Source: Haematococcus lacustris
Lineage: Eukaryota; Chlorophyta; Chlorophyceae; Chlamydomonadales; Haematococcaceae
Direction of reading: 5' to 3'
DNA length: 64,000 nucleotides
Assembly: GCA_030144725.1 (NCBI GenBank)
Contig: JASKMD010000009.1
Span: 4,637,124-4,701,123, forward strand
The notes below the pieces were generated by a model. The model was given only the letters and a program-made list of their open reading frames with translations. It was not told where the DNA came from and did no database searches. Of the stretch, positions 31,793 to 43,653 are shown piece after piece. Both the position numbers and the translations under genes were made by a program. Each line of letters opens with the position of its first letter. Position 1 is the stretch's first letter.

Positions 31793-34700
31793 TCAATCCT
31801 CTCGATCTCTCTTACTGCGTCCACCCCTGCCACCACCCCTGCCACCACCCCTGCCACCACCCCTGCTATCACCCCTGCTACCATCACCGACTGGCTTTCG
31901 CTGGGTCTTGCCACCCTTTCCAGGCTCAGCCTCCTGCTCTTCTGGCTTTGCTGGTGGCCAGCTTACGCCTGCTGCCTCATACCACTGCTGCTCCAACTGC
32001 TTCAGACCTGCCTCTGAGAAGTCTGGGACTTTAAGCCAATCCTCCACCCACATGGCGTCCTCTTCTTTCCGAGCTGGGGGCTTGTATGGGACCTTAGGCA
32101 CGTGCTTGCCACCTGCTGCTTCCCCCTGCCATGCCGGCACCTTGGGGGTGCTGCCGGTCCTGGGCTCCGTGGTGGGCTGGCACAGGCTGTCAAACAGGCG
32201 GCCAAACTCAGCTATGTAGCAGGTGGTGTCCGACACAAAGCCAGTGGAGGCGTAGAAGTGCACCCGCACTGAGCCTGTCCCCACCCTGCCCTCATCACCT
32301 GCATGGATTGTGGACCCACGCATCCCCAGCACCTGACCTGGCTCCAAGGTCACACGCACCACCTCCTGGGCTGTCATCTTCTGCTGCAGGTACTCCTGAA
32401 GAGCAGCCTGGCACTCATGGCTCTTGCCCGGACCGTTCCAGAAATGCTCCACTATCTGGACCCACTTGTGGCTGCGGGGGATGAGGAGGATGCTGACCCG
32501 CTGCATGGCCATGATGAGCACCATGCCATCACGCCCTGGAATGAAACGCCACTGGATGGCGGGCGGCTTCTGCTTAGGGGATGGCTGCCGGCTGGGGGAT
32601 TGCTGCCGGCTTGGGGATTGCTGCCGCCTGGGGGATGGCTGCCGCTTGGGGGATGGCTGGCTGGGACCTGCACCTGTACCTGCTGCCTGGCTGCTGCATG
32701 CTGCTGAGGAGGGGGCTTCTGGCTGGGGAGCGTCTGTCGAGGGGGGTTGGGGTGGGAACAGGGCTGCTTGTCTTGCCTCCTCCTCATCTGACCACGAAGG
32801 CCGCACATCCACATGCAGTGCCTGAGCTGGCACCAAGCCGGTAGCCCCTTTGGGTTTGCCGTTTTCCAGCATCTTGTACGGGTCGTTGCACAGGATGGTG
32901 CCACCACGGAGGGGGGAGTTGACCAGCTGGTTGGCCCTGGCCTGGAGGCGCTTCAAGCACGCCTGAGCCCACACCTTGGCAGCCAGGTGGCGTGCCTTGA
33001 TGGTGGCATCCAGATTCTGGAACGTCTGCAACGCTTCCTCTGTCAGCATCCCCGCCATGGACACCTCGTCAGCCAGGCTGCCATCATGTTGAGGGCTGGT
33101 GAAGAGCAGCTGTTTGCGCTGCCCTGTCCCAAACTCAGTCACCACCTCCTGCAAGCAAGCAACACACCATAAGCATGTGCCTTGTTGAGATGGTGTATGT
33201 GCGCATGCCAATGATGTGACATGTAAGTATTGGGGACTAAGATATAGTCTTGTAAGGCTAGAGTTAGGGATAGGGATGGGGACAGGGACAGGGACAGGGA
33301 CAGGGCTAGGGCTAGGGCTAGGGCTAGTGCTAGGGCTAGGGCTAGGGTTAGGGATAGGGTTAGGGCTAGGGCTAGGGATAGGGTTAGGGTTAGGGTTAGG
33401 GATAGGGCCAGGGCTAGGGCTAGGGCTAGGGCTAGGGCTAGGGCTAGGGTTAGGGTTAGGGTTAGGGTTAGGGATAGGGCCAGGGCTAGGGCTAGGGTTA
33501 GGGTTAGGTTAGGGTTAGGGTTAGGGTTAAACTGAAGGGCTCAACTCTGCACCTGAGCTCAACCGGACAGGTTAGCTATCATTTGAAGCAGTTGTTCTCA
33601 CCTCCGTTCCCTGCACCTCTCCCGGTACAACCTTCAGCGTCCCATCGGTGTTGACAGCGCTCTCCTTGAAGATGATGCGAGCGTAGTGCATGGTCAGCGT
33701 CAACAGGGCCCAGAGCTCCTTGGCGATTGGCATGATGTCTTTTCCAACCACCGTCACTGCATAGCCCTCCTCCTCGACCTCTGCCTTGAACTCCTCCTCC
33801 TCTCCAAGCTCGAACACCCTGCAGATAGCGTTCCTGAAGCGAGGCCCCATCCATGACAGGGTGCCCGTCTTGCCCTTCTTCTGAGGTGGCTCTTTACCCT
33901 GCATAAAATTCACAAGGTCCATGATGGTGCCGTTAGATCTACACAACTCGTATGTTGAGTGTGCAAGGCATAGGTGACTTGCAGGCATGTAAGTCATGTA
34001 AGTTTAAACATGATGCCTGTTATGCAATGCAAGTAAATGACAAGTGACATGCTGCTTTGGCCCCACTGTCTAACCTGGTCAGCCGCCGCCGCCTTGTCCT
34101 GCTGCTTGTGCATCTTCAGGTCAAACAGTCCCTCCATCATGGCCTCCATCCTCTCTACCATGGCCTGCAATGCGTCCAGCTTTTGCAGCTTGGTCTGCAT
34201 GGCGTCCAGCTGATGATGCTTGGGTAGCATAGCCACCAGCTTGGCGAAACGCTCCTCAAGGGCCTGAATTCACAACATGGATTACTGTCATTGTCAATGC
34301 TCTACACATCATCAACATGCATGATGCCCCACATGCTGTACTGACTCACAGCTTGGCTTGTCGAGTCTCTCTCTGCTGCCGACCTCTTCTTCTCTCCTCC
34401 CACTTGGCTGGTTCCCTACAATCACACATTCAATGCACGTTCTGGATCCATGTCCCTCACAACTATCTAGATGTACCACACATCAGTAACATCATTATGT
34501 GATGTACATCACATACGGACATCAAGAAATTACGCACAATTACATGCACAGTCATGCGGATTAGCTCATCAGGCTTTAATGAGTAGGTGCCCATTATCCA
34601 TGGTTATGCAGATATGAGCGGTTTTCCATACACATACTTAGACCAACCTCTTCATCACTGTCTCCGATAGTCAGGTCCAAGGGTCCCTGCTTCGATGCTG

Positions 34701-37700
34701 GCGCGCTCGGTTGTGCCTCCTCGCCTCCCTTAGCCACCCGGCCTGCCTGCAGTTATACATAAATGCAGGCCATGGTTCAGTGTCATGCGCTCACCTGCGT
34801 GTGAGGTGGAGGCACGGTGCTTGTAGCCTTATGCATGCATGATGGGCACGATGAGCATGGTGTGCATGCTGCATGTGGTAATCAAAGGTCAATTGACATA
34901 ACTCGATCCTCATCCTCCCATCGTCTGTACGCATATCTGTTGGACAACACCTTGTTCTCTTCGGCAGCGGCGACCTCCCACTCGTCACTAATGTTAACCT
35001 ACGATCATCATTCACAAATGATGTATCCTGCATATGCATGTTGTGTTGCAATCATGAAATTGCTAGTTATGGGACCTATACTCACAATGCTTGGCCACCC
35101 CTCACAACGTTGCACCGCGTCCTTCCAACACATGCGCCTCCCAATCATGCCCTTCTCATTGTTGTTGTCAAAGTCAATCTTGGTAATGAAGTGACTGCAG
35201 CGCATGCCATAGGTTAGGTCACCTTACAAGCCATGTGATGTATATGCCAGGCAGTGCCATTGCATGGTATATTCTTTCACACCTTGTAAGCGCGGACTCA
35301 CCTCGTGCGCCGCTTGGTTATGTAGTCAATGTGCACCAGCATGCGGTCGCCACAACTCCAGCAATCTCCCTGTGTTGGGCAAGCACCTGTCTGCGACTGC
35401 CACTTCCCATCCTTGACATTCTTCTTGAGGAAAGACTCCAGCTTCCTCCACAGGGGAAAGGGGATGGTTCCGGGCTGCATGCATGTAGAAGAACGTGGCA
35501 CTGATCACATTCATAACACTGCAAAACCCCTTCATGTTCAACTCACCGCGATGGGGTCATAGTACACGACCTTCTGCATATCCACGTAGACAGCTGCCAC
35601 TGTCCAATGGTTGTCGGTAGGGTTGAAGGGGATGAGGATCAATCTTGCATCTCCTAGCTGGGACATGCCCAACTTCTTCAAAATCTTGCTCCTCTCCTTG
35701 TAGTGGTCCATCGCCCTGTCCGCCGCCTCCTCATTGTCCCGGATTCCCTTTCCCACATGGCTCTGGAGGATCAAGAACTTTCGCTCTTCCTTGTTGAAGC
35801 GAGTAGCCTGTAATGACATACCACCATGCATGGTACCTTTCATCCTCTGTTCAATCATCGTGCACACACTCTTCTTCCATGCTATTAACACGTCAATCTA
35901 TGGTGTTTACTCCACTCACTTGGATCAACTCCATGGCCACGTCTAGCGCATTGCCATTGATACTCTGCGGCTCATATGTGGTTGGGTCAAAGAACCTTGA
36001 GTCATCGACATAGTATGGGGGAACGCCCTGCAATAGCATCCACACAGTCAGAACTAATACAAGTGTATGTGCCCGTTTGATTGCTGTCAATCTCAAATCT
36101 ATGCTCCCATGCTCCCGTGCTCCTACCTTCACCACCTTTCTTGCGCCTGCGCTAGGCGTTGCACCGCCCTTGGGGGCACCTGCAACCATACCAATTCCCA
36201 CCACATGAACAGCGAGCGTGAGAGACCCCGCTTGCCTAATCCATCATACTACTAAAACCAACATGTAGTGACTTTCCTAGACTATACCTGGGTTGGACTG
36301 AAGGGCGGCCTTGGTAAGGGTTGGTTGGGCTGGGGGGCAGGCGGTGGCAGGGGGAGTGACGGATGATGAGGGTGGGCGGTTGGATGAGGTCTTGGCCAGG
36401 GAGAGGGCTGGGGAAGGCACAGTGGAAGGGGTTGGGGCAGGGGCTGGGGTAGCAGCAGAGGTGGGCAGGCCACGTGAAGTCGTAGCTGAGGGGGCCATGC
36501 GAGGGGTGGGAGAGCGAGTGGGCGCCACCGCCTTGGATTGGGTAGGGGCTGGTGGGGCTGGGGGGCAAGTGGGGGCAAGGGGGGTCACGCGTGGTGTGGC
36601 TGGGCGGTGGGATGAGGTCTTAGGCAGGGAAAGGGTTGGGGGAGGGGCTTTGGGAGGGGCTGGGGCGAGGGATGGGGCAGGAGCTGAGGCAGGCTGGACA
36701 GGGGCAGGCGTAGTTGATGGGGCCATGCGAGGGGTGAGGGTGGGAGTGGGCGCCTTCGCCTTAGATGCAGCAGCCGGCGACCCTGTGAACACGATGCAAG
36801 CAAAGTTCGTGTGATGCATGTTGGGTGGCATGCAAGTATGAGATGTGCATGCAGCACACAATGACATATACCTAGCAAAGCGTGCTTGTACTTTGCTGGA
36901 GAGGTCCCCTCTGCCTGCTGCGCATCAACCACAGACACCGGAGGTGTGGGGGTGACCTGCATTACACCATTAGTGCAATTGTTGATGACTAGATCTGGCC
37001 AAGGTTGCCTTCATGCCCTGTCAACTCACCTCTGTGTTTGACACAGTGGGTGTCTGGGATGGGAGTGGGGGGGTGCGTGTCTGCTGCAAAGACGCCTGCA
37101 CATATAGGGGTACACAATGAGTCATCACATCCACGCCAAGTTTGCACCCCTCACCCCCCTGCACACCTGCATGAGTAACATGACTCACCTTGGGTGACCG
37201 TTGCTTCTTGACCTTGAGGGTCTTTCCACTCAGCAAGCTGACCATCACACACTTCACTGCCTTCACCGTCTTCTTCAGCTCATCTGTGAACTGGATGGGG
37301 GCCTCTGCACTCACAATCACCATCATGATTGTCATGCTGTGAGCCTCCTAGGGTACTCATGCGTGCCTAGCTAGCACCTACTTGACGCCTCATACACATG
37401 GTACAGCTCTGCTAGGCATTCCATGCCTTGTGGCACTGCACCACCTCCCTCTTTCCCCACGGCTGACAGGCCGGGGAAGTTGTTGGTGGCCACCACGTAG
37501 GAAGCGACCCACGTGTCCTGATCCTCCTTGCTCATGCTGTTGTACTGGATGCGTGCCCTTTCAACCATCCTGTGCATGCACACATCCAGCATGTATGCAT
37601 GCATGTGGCTGACCCTATCAGACTGTTGCATTGTCTTGAAGCTGGCGCACTCACTTGTGCACTGCTGCTGTCATCGCTGCCGCTGTTGGAGGGTTGGCGC

Positions 37701-37976
37701 TGTTGGCCAGGTTTATGCCAGTTATCATGGCGCCTGTGATAAGCTTGAATCTGGGCTGGTCTAAGGTGGCATCCTGCATAGCACATTGTAAGTGGACGTT
37801 GTTAGCAATCTAGACACCAGTGCTTCACAATCGATTGGCTTTACCCTGAAATCGATCAACACTGGGAGGATTGCCGCCACATATGTGGACAACTGCACAG
37901 TTTCCCCGGAGGTAGATGTGCCATTCATATCGCCCGTTGTGAACACAGCCGGAAATGGGGCGCTTGCAGACGACAT
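31793..37976 (-). CDS. Gene B: Ulp1/C48-type cysteine protease with cupin-like C-terminal region
   Basis: About 1,355 aa. Exons: 37976-37818, 37773-37655, 37569-37382, 37304-37189, 37095-37030, 36956-36872, 36782-36288, 36179-36127, 36027-35920, 35807-35547, 35474-35302, 35194-35086, 34998-34903, 34746-34648, 34415-34350, 34263-34075, about 33930-33602, 33148-31793. All junction phases agree except the one before the 33930 exon. Residues about 260-425 are a Pro/Ala/Thr-rich linker. Residues about 464-645 form the protease: HW in NPTDNHWTVAAVY, D in VVYYDP, and Q/C in TQGDCWSCGD, in the Ulp1/SENP His-Asp-Gln-Cys order. A coiled coil follows (LQKLDALQAMVERMEAMM). The last 450 aa contain a basic Ser/Pro repeat and a double-stranded beta-helix-like stretch (VTLEPGQVLGMRGSTIHAGD...RVHFYAS). 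They end in an RGG-like tail (SRGGGRGGGRGG). A desumoylation-type role is inferred. Confidence 0.8.
33254..33531. repeat. Intronic telomere-like (GGGTTA/GGGCTA)n array
   Basis: Hexamers GGGCTA, GGGTTA, GGGATA and GGGACA alternate in short runs, ending in GGGTTAGGGTTAGGGTTA. It lies in the gene B intron between 33602 and 33148. TTAGGG is the telomere unit of some Chlamydomonadales, whereas Chlamydomonas and Volvox use TTTTAGGG. Confidence 0.92.
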
Positions 37977-38220
37977 TGATTGACGATGATAGAACTGGTC
38001 TGCGATTAGTGGTGTGCGGTGCAGCTGTGTAACCTGAACGCAGACTTGTCTTCGGCGATGCTCATGCAAGTCGTGTTCAAAGTAAAGTTATTGATTGCTT
38101 CCCTTCGTTACCGTAGACTTGTTACCTGGATTCACCTTTATCTAACCGTGAAGCCCTGCCTTTTTTGAGCATTGTGGGCGTCAATATTGTGCTACATGAC
38201 TTGCAATATGGAATTAGTGC
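37977..38220. promoter_or_regulatory. Divergent intergenic region between genes B and C
   Basis: 244 bp separate the start codon of B (minus) from the first Met of C (plus), so it should hold both promoters. No specific box was recognised. Confidence 0.4.
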
Positions 38221-39542
38221 ATGTGCAAGCGCCCGCCAGCGATCCTATGGTCGGAGGCGGTACACACCTCAGCACGGCGTCTGACAATGCAGCGCTCAGT
38301 GATGGGGCAAAACTGGGTCGAGCCTGTCGTTGTAACAAGCGGCGGTGATTTTGTACGGCCCGGTCAGGGTAGCGAGTCCAGCCCAATCACCGAAGAGTCC
38401 CGTGAGACGTGCTTGGCGACTTGTGACTTCCTGGCCCTCAGCATCGACTCAGAAACTACCTACACGCATCTATCACCTCGCCAGTTGGCGGCTCTGTATG
38501 GACGTCGGCAGCGTCTATCGCTAATGCTGACCCTGGAGCAGCGTCTTGGGCCACACGCCATGAGGTGCAGATTGGAGGGGGTGATTGGGTTCCTGGGCTA
38601 CTGTGAGGCTGTTCACAGCGTGGAGATCAGACTCGTCATGGACGAGTACACGGATGAGGAGCCCACCTATGAGCAGCTGCCAGTGGGAGCCTGGTTGGCG
38701 GAGAGGCTAATATCCAACTTCCCCAACTGCCAGGTGTTGGGTATCAAGCCTTTCATAATGCTGGACTCAGAGCTGCTGGAACTCCTCAGCCACCAGCTGG
38801 TTGTGGGGCGGATCAAGCATGTGGACATCCAAACAGCCATCTTGACAGACAGGGCAAGTGATGTTCCTTATGAGTGGGTGGAGCCAGCTTTGGGGCTGAC
38901 AACCTTGATAGCCACCTACCTGGGCCCCCTCCCCATCTCCCTTCGTGACCGCACCTGCAACCTTGTGGAGCTGAGTGTCACTGAGATGAACCTAACAGAC
39001 GTGGGCAACCTACCACAGTCCGTCTCCACCCTACTGATATCTGACCTCACCGTCGTCCTGCCAGAGCCGAACATGGCGGCCTTGAACAGAGGTGTGGCAG
39101 ACCTCAGCTCAGGCCGGTTTGAGTGTCAGCATATTGGGATGCTGGCCATGGCATTCACAAGGAATGCAGGATGTGCACAAGTAGCAGCCCTGAAGCCCCT
39201 GGTGGGCCGGTTTAGGGAGGCCCTGGTGGAGGTGGGGGAGCCAGGCATTGATGGCAAGCCAGGCATTGATGGCAAAAACCGTGAAGCCCTGCACGCCTTG
39301 AAGGAGGAGGACATGCTTCGTTGGCGGCTCTGAAGCCACTGGTGGGCCGGTTTAAGAGGGCGGAGGTGGAGCTTGGGGCGATAGGACCTAATGCCTACGA
39401 TGTCATTCACAACATGGTGCCACTGTTGCAAGGGTGTGGTGGGGTCGTGTTCATAGGGTTGACAAAACCGCTGGATAGCTGGTGCATGAATCGATTGAAG
39501 GGTAGCATGGCTGAGGGCGCTACTGTGGAGGTAAAGGAGTGA
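38221..39542 (+). CDS. Gene C: leucine-rich-repeat-like protein, frame-disrupted near the 3' end
   Basis: An intronless frame from ATG 38221 (or Met 38287, MQRSVMGQNW) to TGA 39333 encodes 370 aa. Leu-rich segments are spaced like degenerate leucine-rich repeats (NLVELSVTEMNLTDVGNLP, then SVSTLLISDL), but I cannot assign a family. Near the end, AALKPLVGRF(R/K) occurs twice: at 39183 in the main frame and at 39324 in the +2 frame. The +2 frame runs on to TGA at 39540-39542, four bases before TGTAA (39546-39550). The polyadenylation motif suggests that the original protein ended at 39542 and that a local duplication or indel shifted the frame. Two GIDGKPGIDGK units sit between the copies. It lies within the CACTA-like element between genes B and A; its role is unknown. 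Confidence 0.6.
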
Positions 39543-39545
39543 CAT

Positions 39546-39550
39546 TGTAA
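39546..39550 (+). terminator. Polyadenylation motif TGTAA after gene C
   Basis: TGTAA is the usual poly(A) signal of volvocine green algae. It sits just downstream of the 39540-39542 stop codon. Confidence 0.55.
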
Positions 39551-39800
39551 AACATTGTTTGCGCTGTGAGGAGCATTGGACCGAGCTGAGCATGTTGGAG
39601 CATTAATTACAGCCATGAACACCTTTCAACCTAAACAGGTCTTCATATGCTGCAACCCATCACTTCTAACCCAAAGAAGGCCAATGCTGACATCTGTGAG
39701 GCGACACAAGTCCCCTTACAAAAAGACATGACCCTAACACTGTCACATGAGGCACATGCAAGACAAAAGCACATGTCACATCGGAGAATTGTGACTGTTG

Positions 39801-42800
39801 TTAGGTTAGAAGCTTACCCCCCTGCTGCTTGGCCTGAGATTGGTGCAGGAGCTCAGTCAGTTCGTCTTGAGGGTCACTGCTGCTTGATTCCTCTCCTTCC
39901 CCCCCTCCCTCTGAAGCCACCTTGTCAACCTCCCCCTCCCCCCCCCCTCCCTCTCCCCCTCCCCCTCCCCCCCCCTCCTCGACCTCCTTCAGCCCCATCT
40001 GCTGGACCCCCTCCCCCTCACCAGCCCCCTCCACCCAGTCCTCCCCCCCCCCCTCTGCCCCGAATTGCTGGGTGTCTCCAGCTTGGTGGTCTGGGAGTAT
40101 TTGAAGGTCCGGCTGCTGCCCCACGCTAGTCTTGGCCTGCAGGTCCTTGTGGACACCCTCCGCCACCTCAGATAGGAAGGCCTACAACAAACATGGCACA
40201 TATTTTAGTCATAGCATGGCAGGTAGACCCCACATGCATATGACAAGCTCACTGACCTGAAACCTGTGGAGCTTGGTGGCCAGTACGCCCTCGATGGAGC
40301 TCAAGACCATGGCCTCCTACACAGCAAAGGGGGGGTTGCCACATAGGATACCATGACATCATGCCTTCATCATACCATGCAAGACATCATATCATCATAC
40401 ACACTCAGGATACACTCAAGACACACACAAGACACACTCAATACACACTCACCTGTACACCATAAGCATCCACGAAACCTGGTGCCAGGCTGCTGAGCAT
40501 TGACTGGAGCTGCTCCACCATGACGGGCGGGACCGTCAGACTGGGCGCCGCAGCCTCTGCGCTGACCTGGTCAGCAGCCTCACCTGGATGGCAGCCAACT
40601 CAATCGTGTCATGTCAGCACTGGATGTAAACACTGTTCAAACTATAGGACACATACACTGCAACCATATGTCAAGGGTCATGGACACTTATGATTACAAC
40701 AGATAGGCCATGCATAACATTGAAGCCAATACGCAAGGTTACTCACTGGCTTGCCAGAAGTCCCGGCCACGTTTATACTCTAGTCCCCACTCCACCGGCA
40801 CAAAGTCGATGCCCTTGGTCCAGCGGAGGACGACATAATTCTTGTAGGCATCGGTCTCTTTGCCAATCTGGCTGCTGCACAGCTTGTTGGGGTTCTTATT
40901 GCGCCATTCACTGACAGTGCGACGCTTGTTGCGAAGAGCACTGCATAATAGCATGACAAATACACAGGTGCAAAAGCACATGCATTACCATATGAGACAT
41001 GCTAGCAGGGACATGACATGGTATGATGCTAGATGGGACATGACATGGTATGATGCTAGATGGGACATGACATGGTATTCAAGCTTGAGCCACATGCGTG
41101 CACTCACTGTTGCATGACTTTATCCACGTTAGTGTATGTCACACACGGGGGCATGTTTCCTTCAAACTCGACTTCAAGGGCCATCACAACAGCCCCAAGC
41201 GCCGCAAACTCCGCTGCAGGCCACTTTGAAATATCTTCTTTCATGCTCTTTTTGCAGAGCATCCCATGAGGCTCATCGCCAATAGGATACTCCTGCATGT
41301 ACACAGCTTTCAAGTTGTTCAACATGTTGCAAGGCAATCCATGTGCAATAGTCGTAGCTACATTATGATCTTACAGGCAAGTAAGTTCTCATGCCGAACT
41401 TGACCCAGGCTTTCCCTGACTCACTCATTACACACTTAAACGCCTGCAAACCACAAGCACATATAATTGTGACATTCATCACGGGGCAGAATTGCATGCA
41501 TGTGTCAGCATGCCCTAACACACACACCTTTTTCCCGTCTTCATCACCACCGAATGAATTGTGTGAGGAGTCCTGCAGAGCAAAGTCTGGGCAGTTTTAG
41601 CGACTCATGAATATCATTATCCATTTTGTTGCATGATGACATGAGGCATCAGTCCACCTTGCTGGCATTCACCTCCTTGCCCTCCTTCCTCTTCCCTTTC
41701 CCTTTCCCCTTCTCCTTGCCCTCCTCCTTCTCCTTCGCCAGCCCCTCCTCCTCGCCCTCCTCCTGGGCGTCCTCCTTGCCCTGAGCCTGACCCTTCTCCA
41801 TGCTCTTCTTCTGTCCCTTGTCCTGCCCCTTGCTGATGCCTTTACTCTTGGGCGCTTTGTCACTTCCTCGCCTGCCCTGTCAAGGCATAGGTGATGGGCG
41901 GATTAGACAGACATAGCATGCAGCTCAACAACATGCAGCCCCTCAACAACAACATACTCAGACACAACATGCAGCTCCTCAACAGGTGTTTGCCTTACCC
42001 TCTTCTTGGCAAAAATCTCCTCGTCATCCCCCTCCTCACCCTCCTCCACCCTTGTCTGCCCATGCTTCCTGGGGCTGGCAGCAACGAGGCCACGAGCATG
42101 ACCGCGCAACTGCATGTTTACAACAAGTTACCATACACGCGCATCATGCATGGCCCCATGGTGACCCAGATATCTCTTCCACTTACTGTTATCTTTGCGG
42201 GTCGCTTGCCCAGTGAGCCAGCACCAGCTCCTGCCGCAGCCTGCAAGTCAGCAGGGCAAGCACAATAATCACCACACGACTAAAGCAACACAGGCTTCCT
42301 GGTTGTGAGCAGAGCCTCCATGCATGACCTACCCGTTTAGCACGGGGCTCGTCATCCTCTTCCTCATCTGACACCTCAGATAGCTCCTCCTCCATGCCTT
42401 CATCTACACTATCCAGCAGGCTGTCCTCATGGCCTGTACGAGCCGGTGGAGTCACGATCTGAACATGGCAACGCATGAGCAGCATACCTAATTGGGTCAG
42501 CATACCTAATTAGGTCAGCATACCTAATTACAGCAACGAACACCTCTCACCCTAAACAGGCATAGTGAGGGTGGCATACCTTGCTTGCAGGCTTAGAGGC
42601 ATTCCCAGAGGACGTTCCAGCAGAGGCGCCAATGCCCTTGATGACCTTCCCTCCATATCTATGCAAACGTGGTGAGACTGGCAGCAGGCCTAGACTTAGT
42701 GGCTGGGGTGGAGACGGTGCCTGTAAGTATAGCAGACACAGTGGATTCAGCAACAAGAAGGGATGTCATGTTGTAACACATTACAACGCACCTTGGTCTT

Positions 42801-43103
42801 GGCATACAGAAGGACATCGACATAGTCCTTCTCGGGTTTGAAGGTGCCACACTTCATACTAGCACATGCAGTATACCAAGCCTTGTCCTGCTTCTTGTTT
42901 ATGAGCAGACGAGCAAGTGCCTGGACATTCCCCGGCTCCATCATGCTGATGTAGGTAACTTGTCCCTCGCTGGAGATGTCCACTTTGCTGAGGTGGTGAG
43001 ACATCAGGTGCTGCGACAAAGCATCCACTGAAGGATAATCGGTAACGTCGAAGCTTTCAATGACTCCATCGCCCTCATCAAGCACTGTTACGGTTACAGC
43101 CAT
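39801..43103 (-). CDS. Gene A: charged protein of unknown function, 12 exons
   Basis: Exons 43103-42792, 42720-42580, 42458-42333, 42240-42187, 42109-41999, 41876-41673, 41572-41528, 41443-41375, 41292-41108, 40940-40747, 40583-40453, 40316-40257 and 40181-39801 join in phase throughout and give about 670 aa. The N-terminal 104 aa (MAVTVTVLDEGDGVIESF...) form a compact, possibly globular region. Then come Ser/Glu/Asp- and Lys/Glu-rich low-complexity stretches (EELSEVSDEEEDDE, KEKGKGKGKRKEGKE) that look nuclear. A conserved-looking core follows (MPPCVTYTNVDKVMQ, then ALRNKRRTVSEWRNKNPNK and KNYVVLRWTKGIDFVPVEWG). The Gly/Glu-rich tail ([20 protein letters not shown]) reflects a repeat-rich last exon. 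It starts divergently from transposase gene D. A TNPA-like DNA-binding accessory role is possible from position only. I do not recognise the family. Confidence 0.7.
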
Positions 43104-43653
43104 TCTTCGCTGTTGTATCCTGTGCTGTCCCCTTCAGGCACCGCCGGAAATGTTAAGCAAGAAATGTGAGATGGTCGAAGAGCCACCGGCATTCAGGGAT
43201 ACGGAGATAGGCATCGCCTGTTATAACAATGAATATACAGGCTGGTCCTTAGTCGCCTGCTGATGATGATTGGTGTCGGTGGTTATAAGCGGCCCGCTTC
43301 TACAGTAGCTCATGACTTCGGCCGCACTAGAGATACAGCTATTGGTACGATCGCTGGCATCGATGGCCATCAGCAGGCGGCGGCGACAGGAGGGACACAG
43401 TGCAAGCGATCACCAGCGCCACCGCCACAGCGCTTGACACCGGTACGGCTTGAGGGAGGACGCTCAGATCTTACTAGCATGTATTGCCAAGCAAGTATCA
43501 CTAGCTACTATTACAGGGAGACGGACGCGATCCACGGCTCTTCATGGCTCAGTACATGAGAAGTATGGGGGCAACAGACAGGGTAAGGTAGAACGACATG
43601 GAGCTGTCAAGGACAGTTTCACTAACGTACCATTGTCGTTGTTTGTCATGTAG
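43104..43653. promoter_or_regulatory. Divergent promoter region of genes A and D, possibly with 5' exons of D
   Basis: About 550 bp between the gene A start codon and the first firm exon of D. Short open frames at 43153-43263 (MLSKKCEMVEE) and 43263-43470 may be upstream exons of D, but their splice sites are not convincing. The location suggests a shared bidirectional promoter. Confidence 0.4.
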
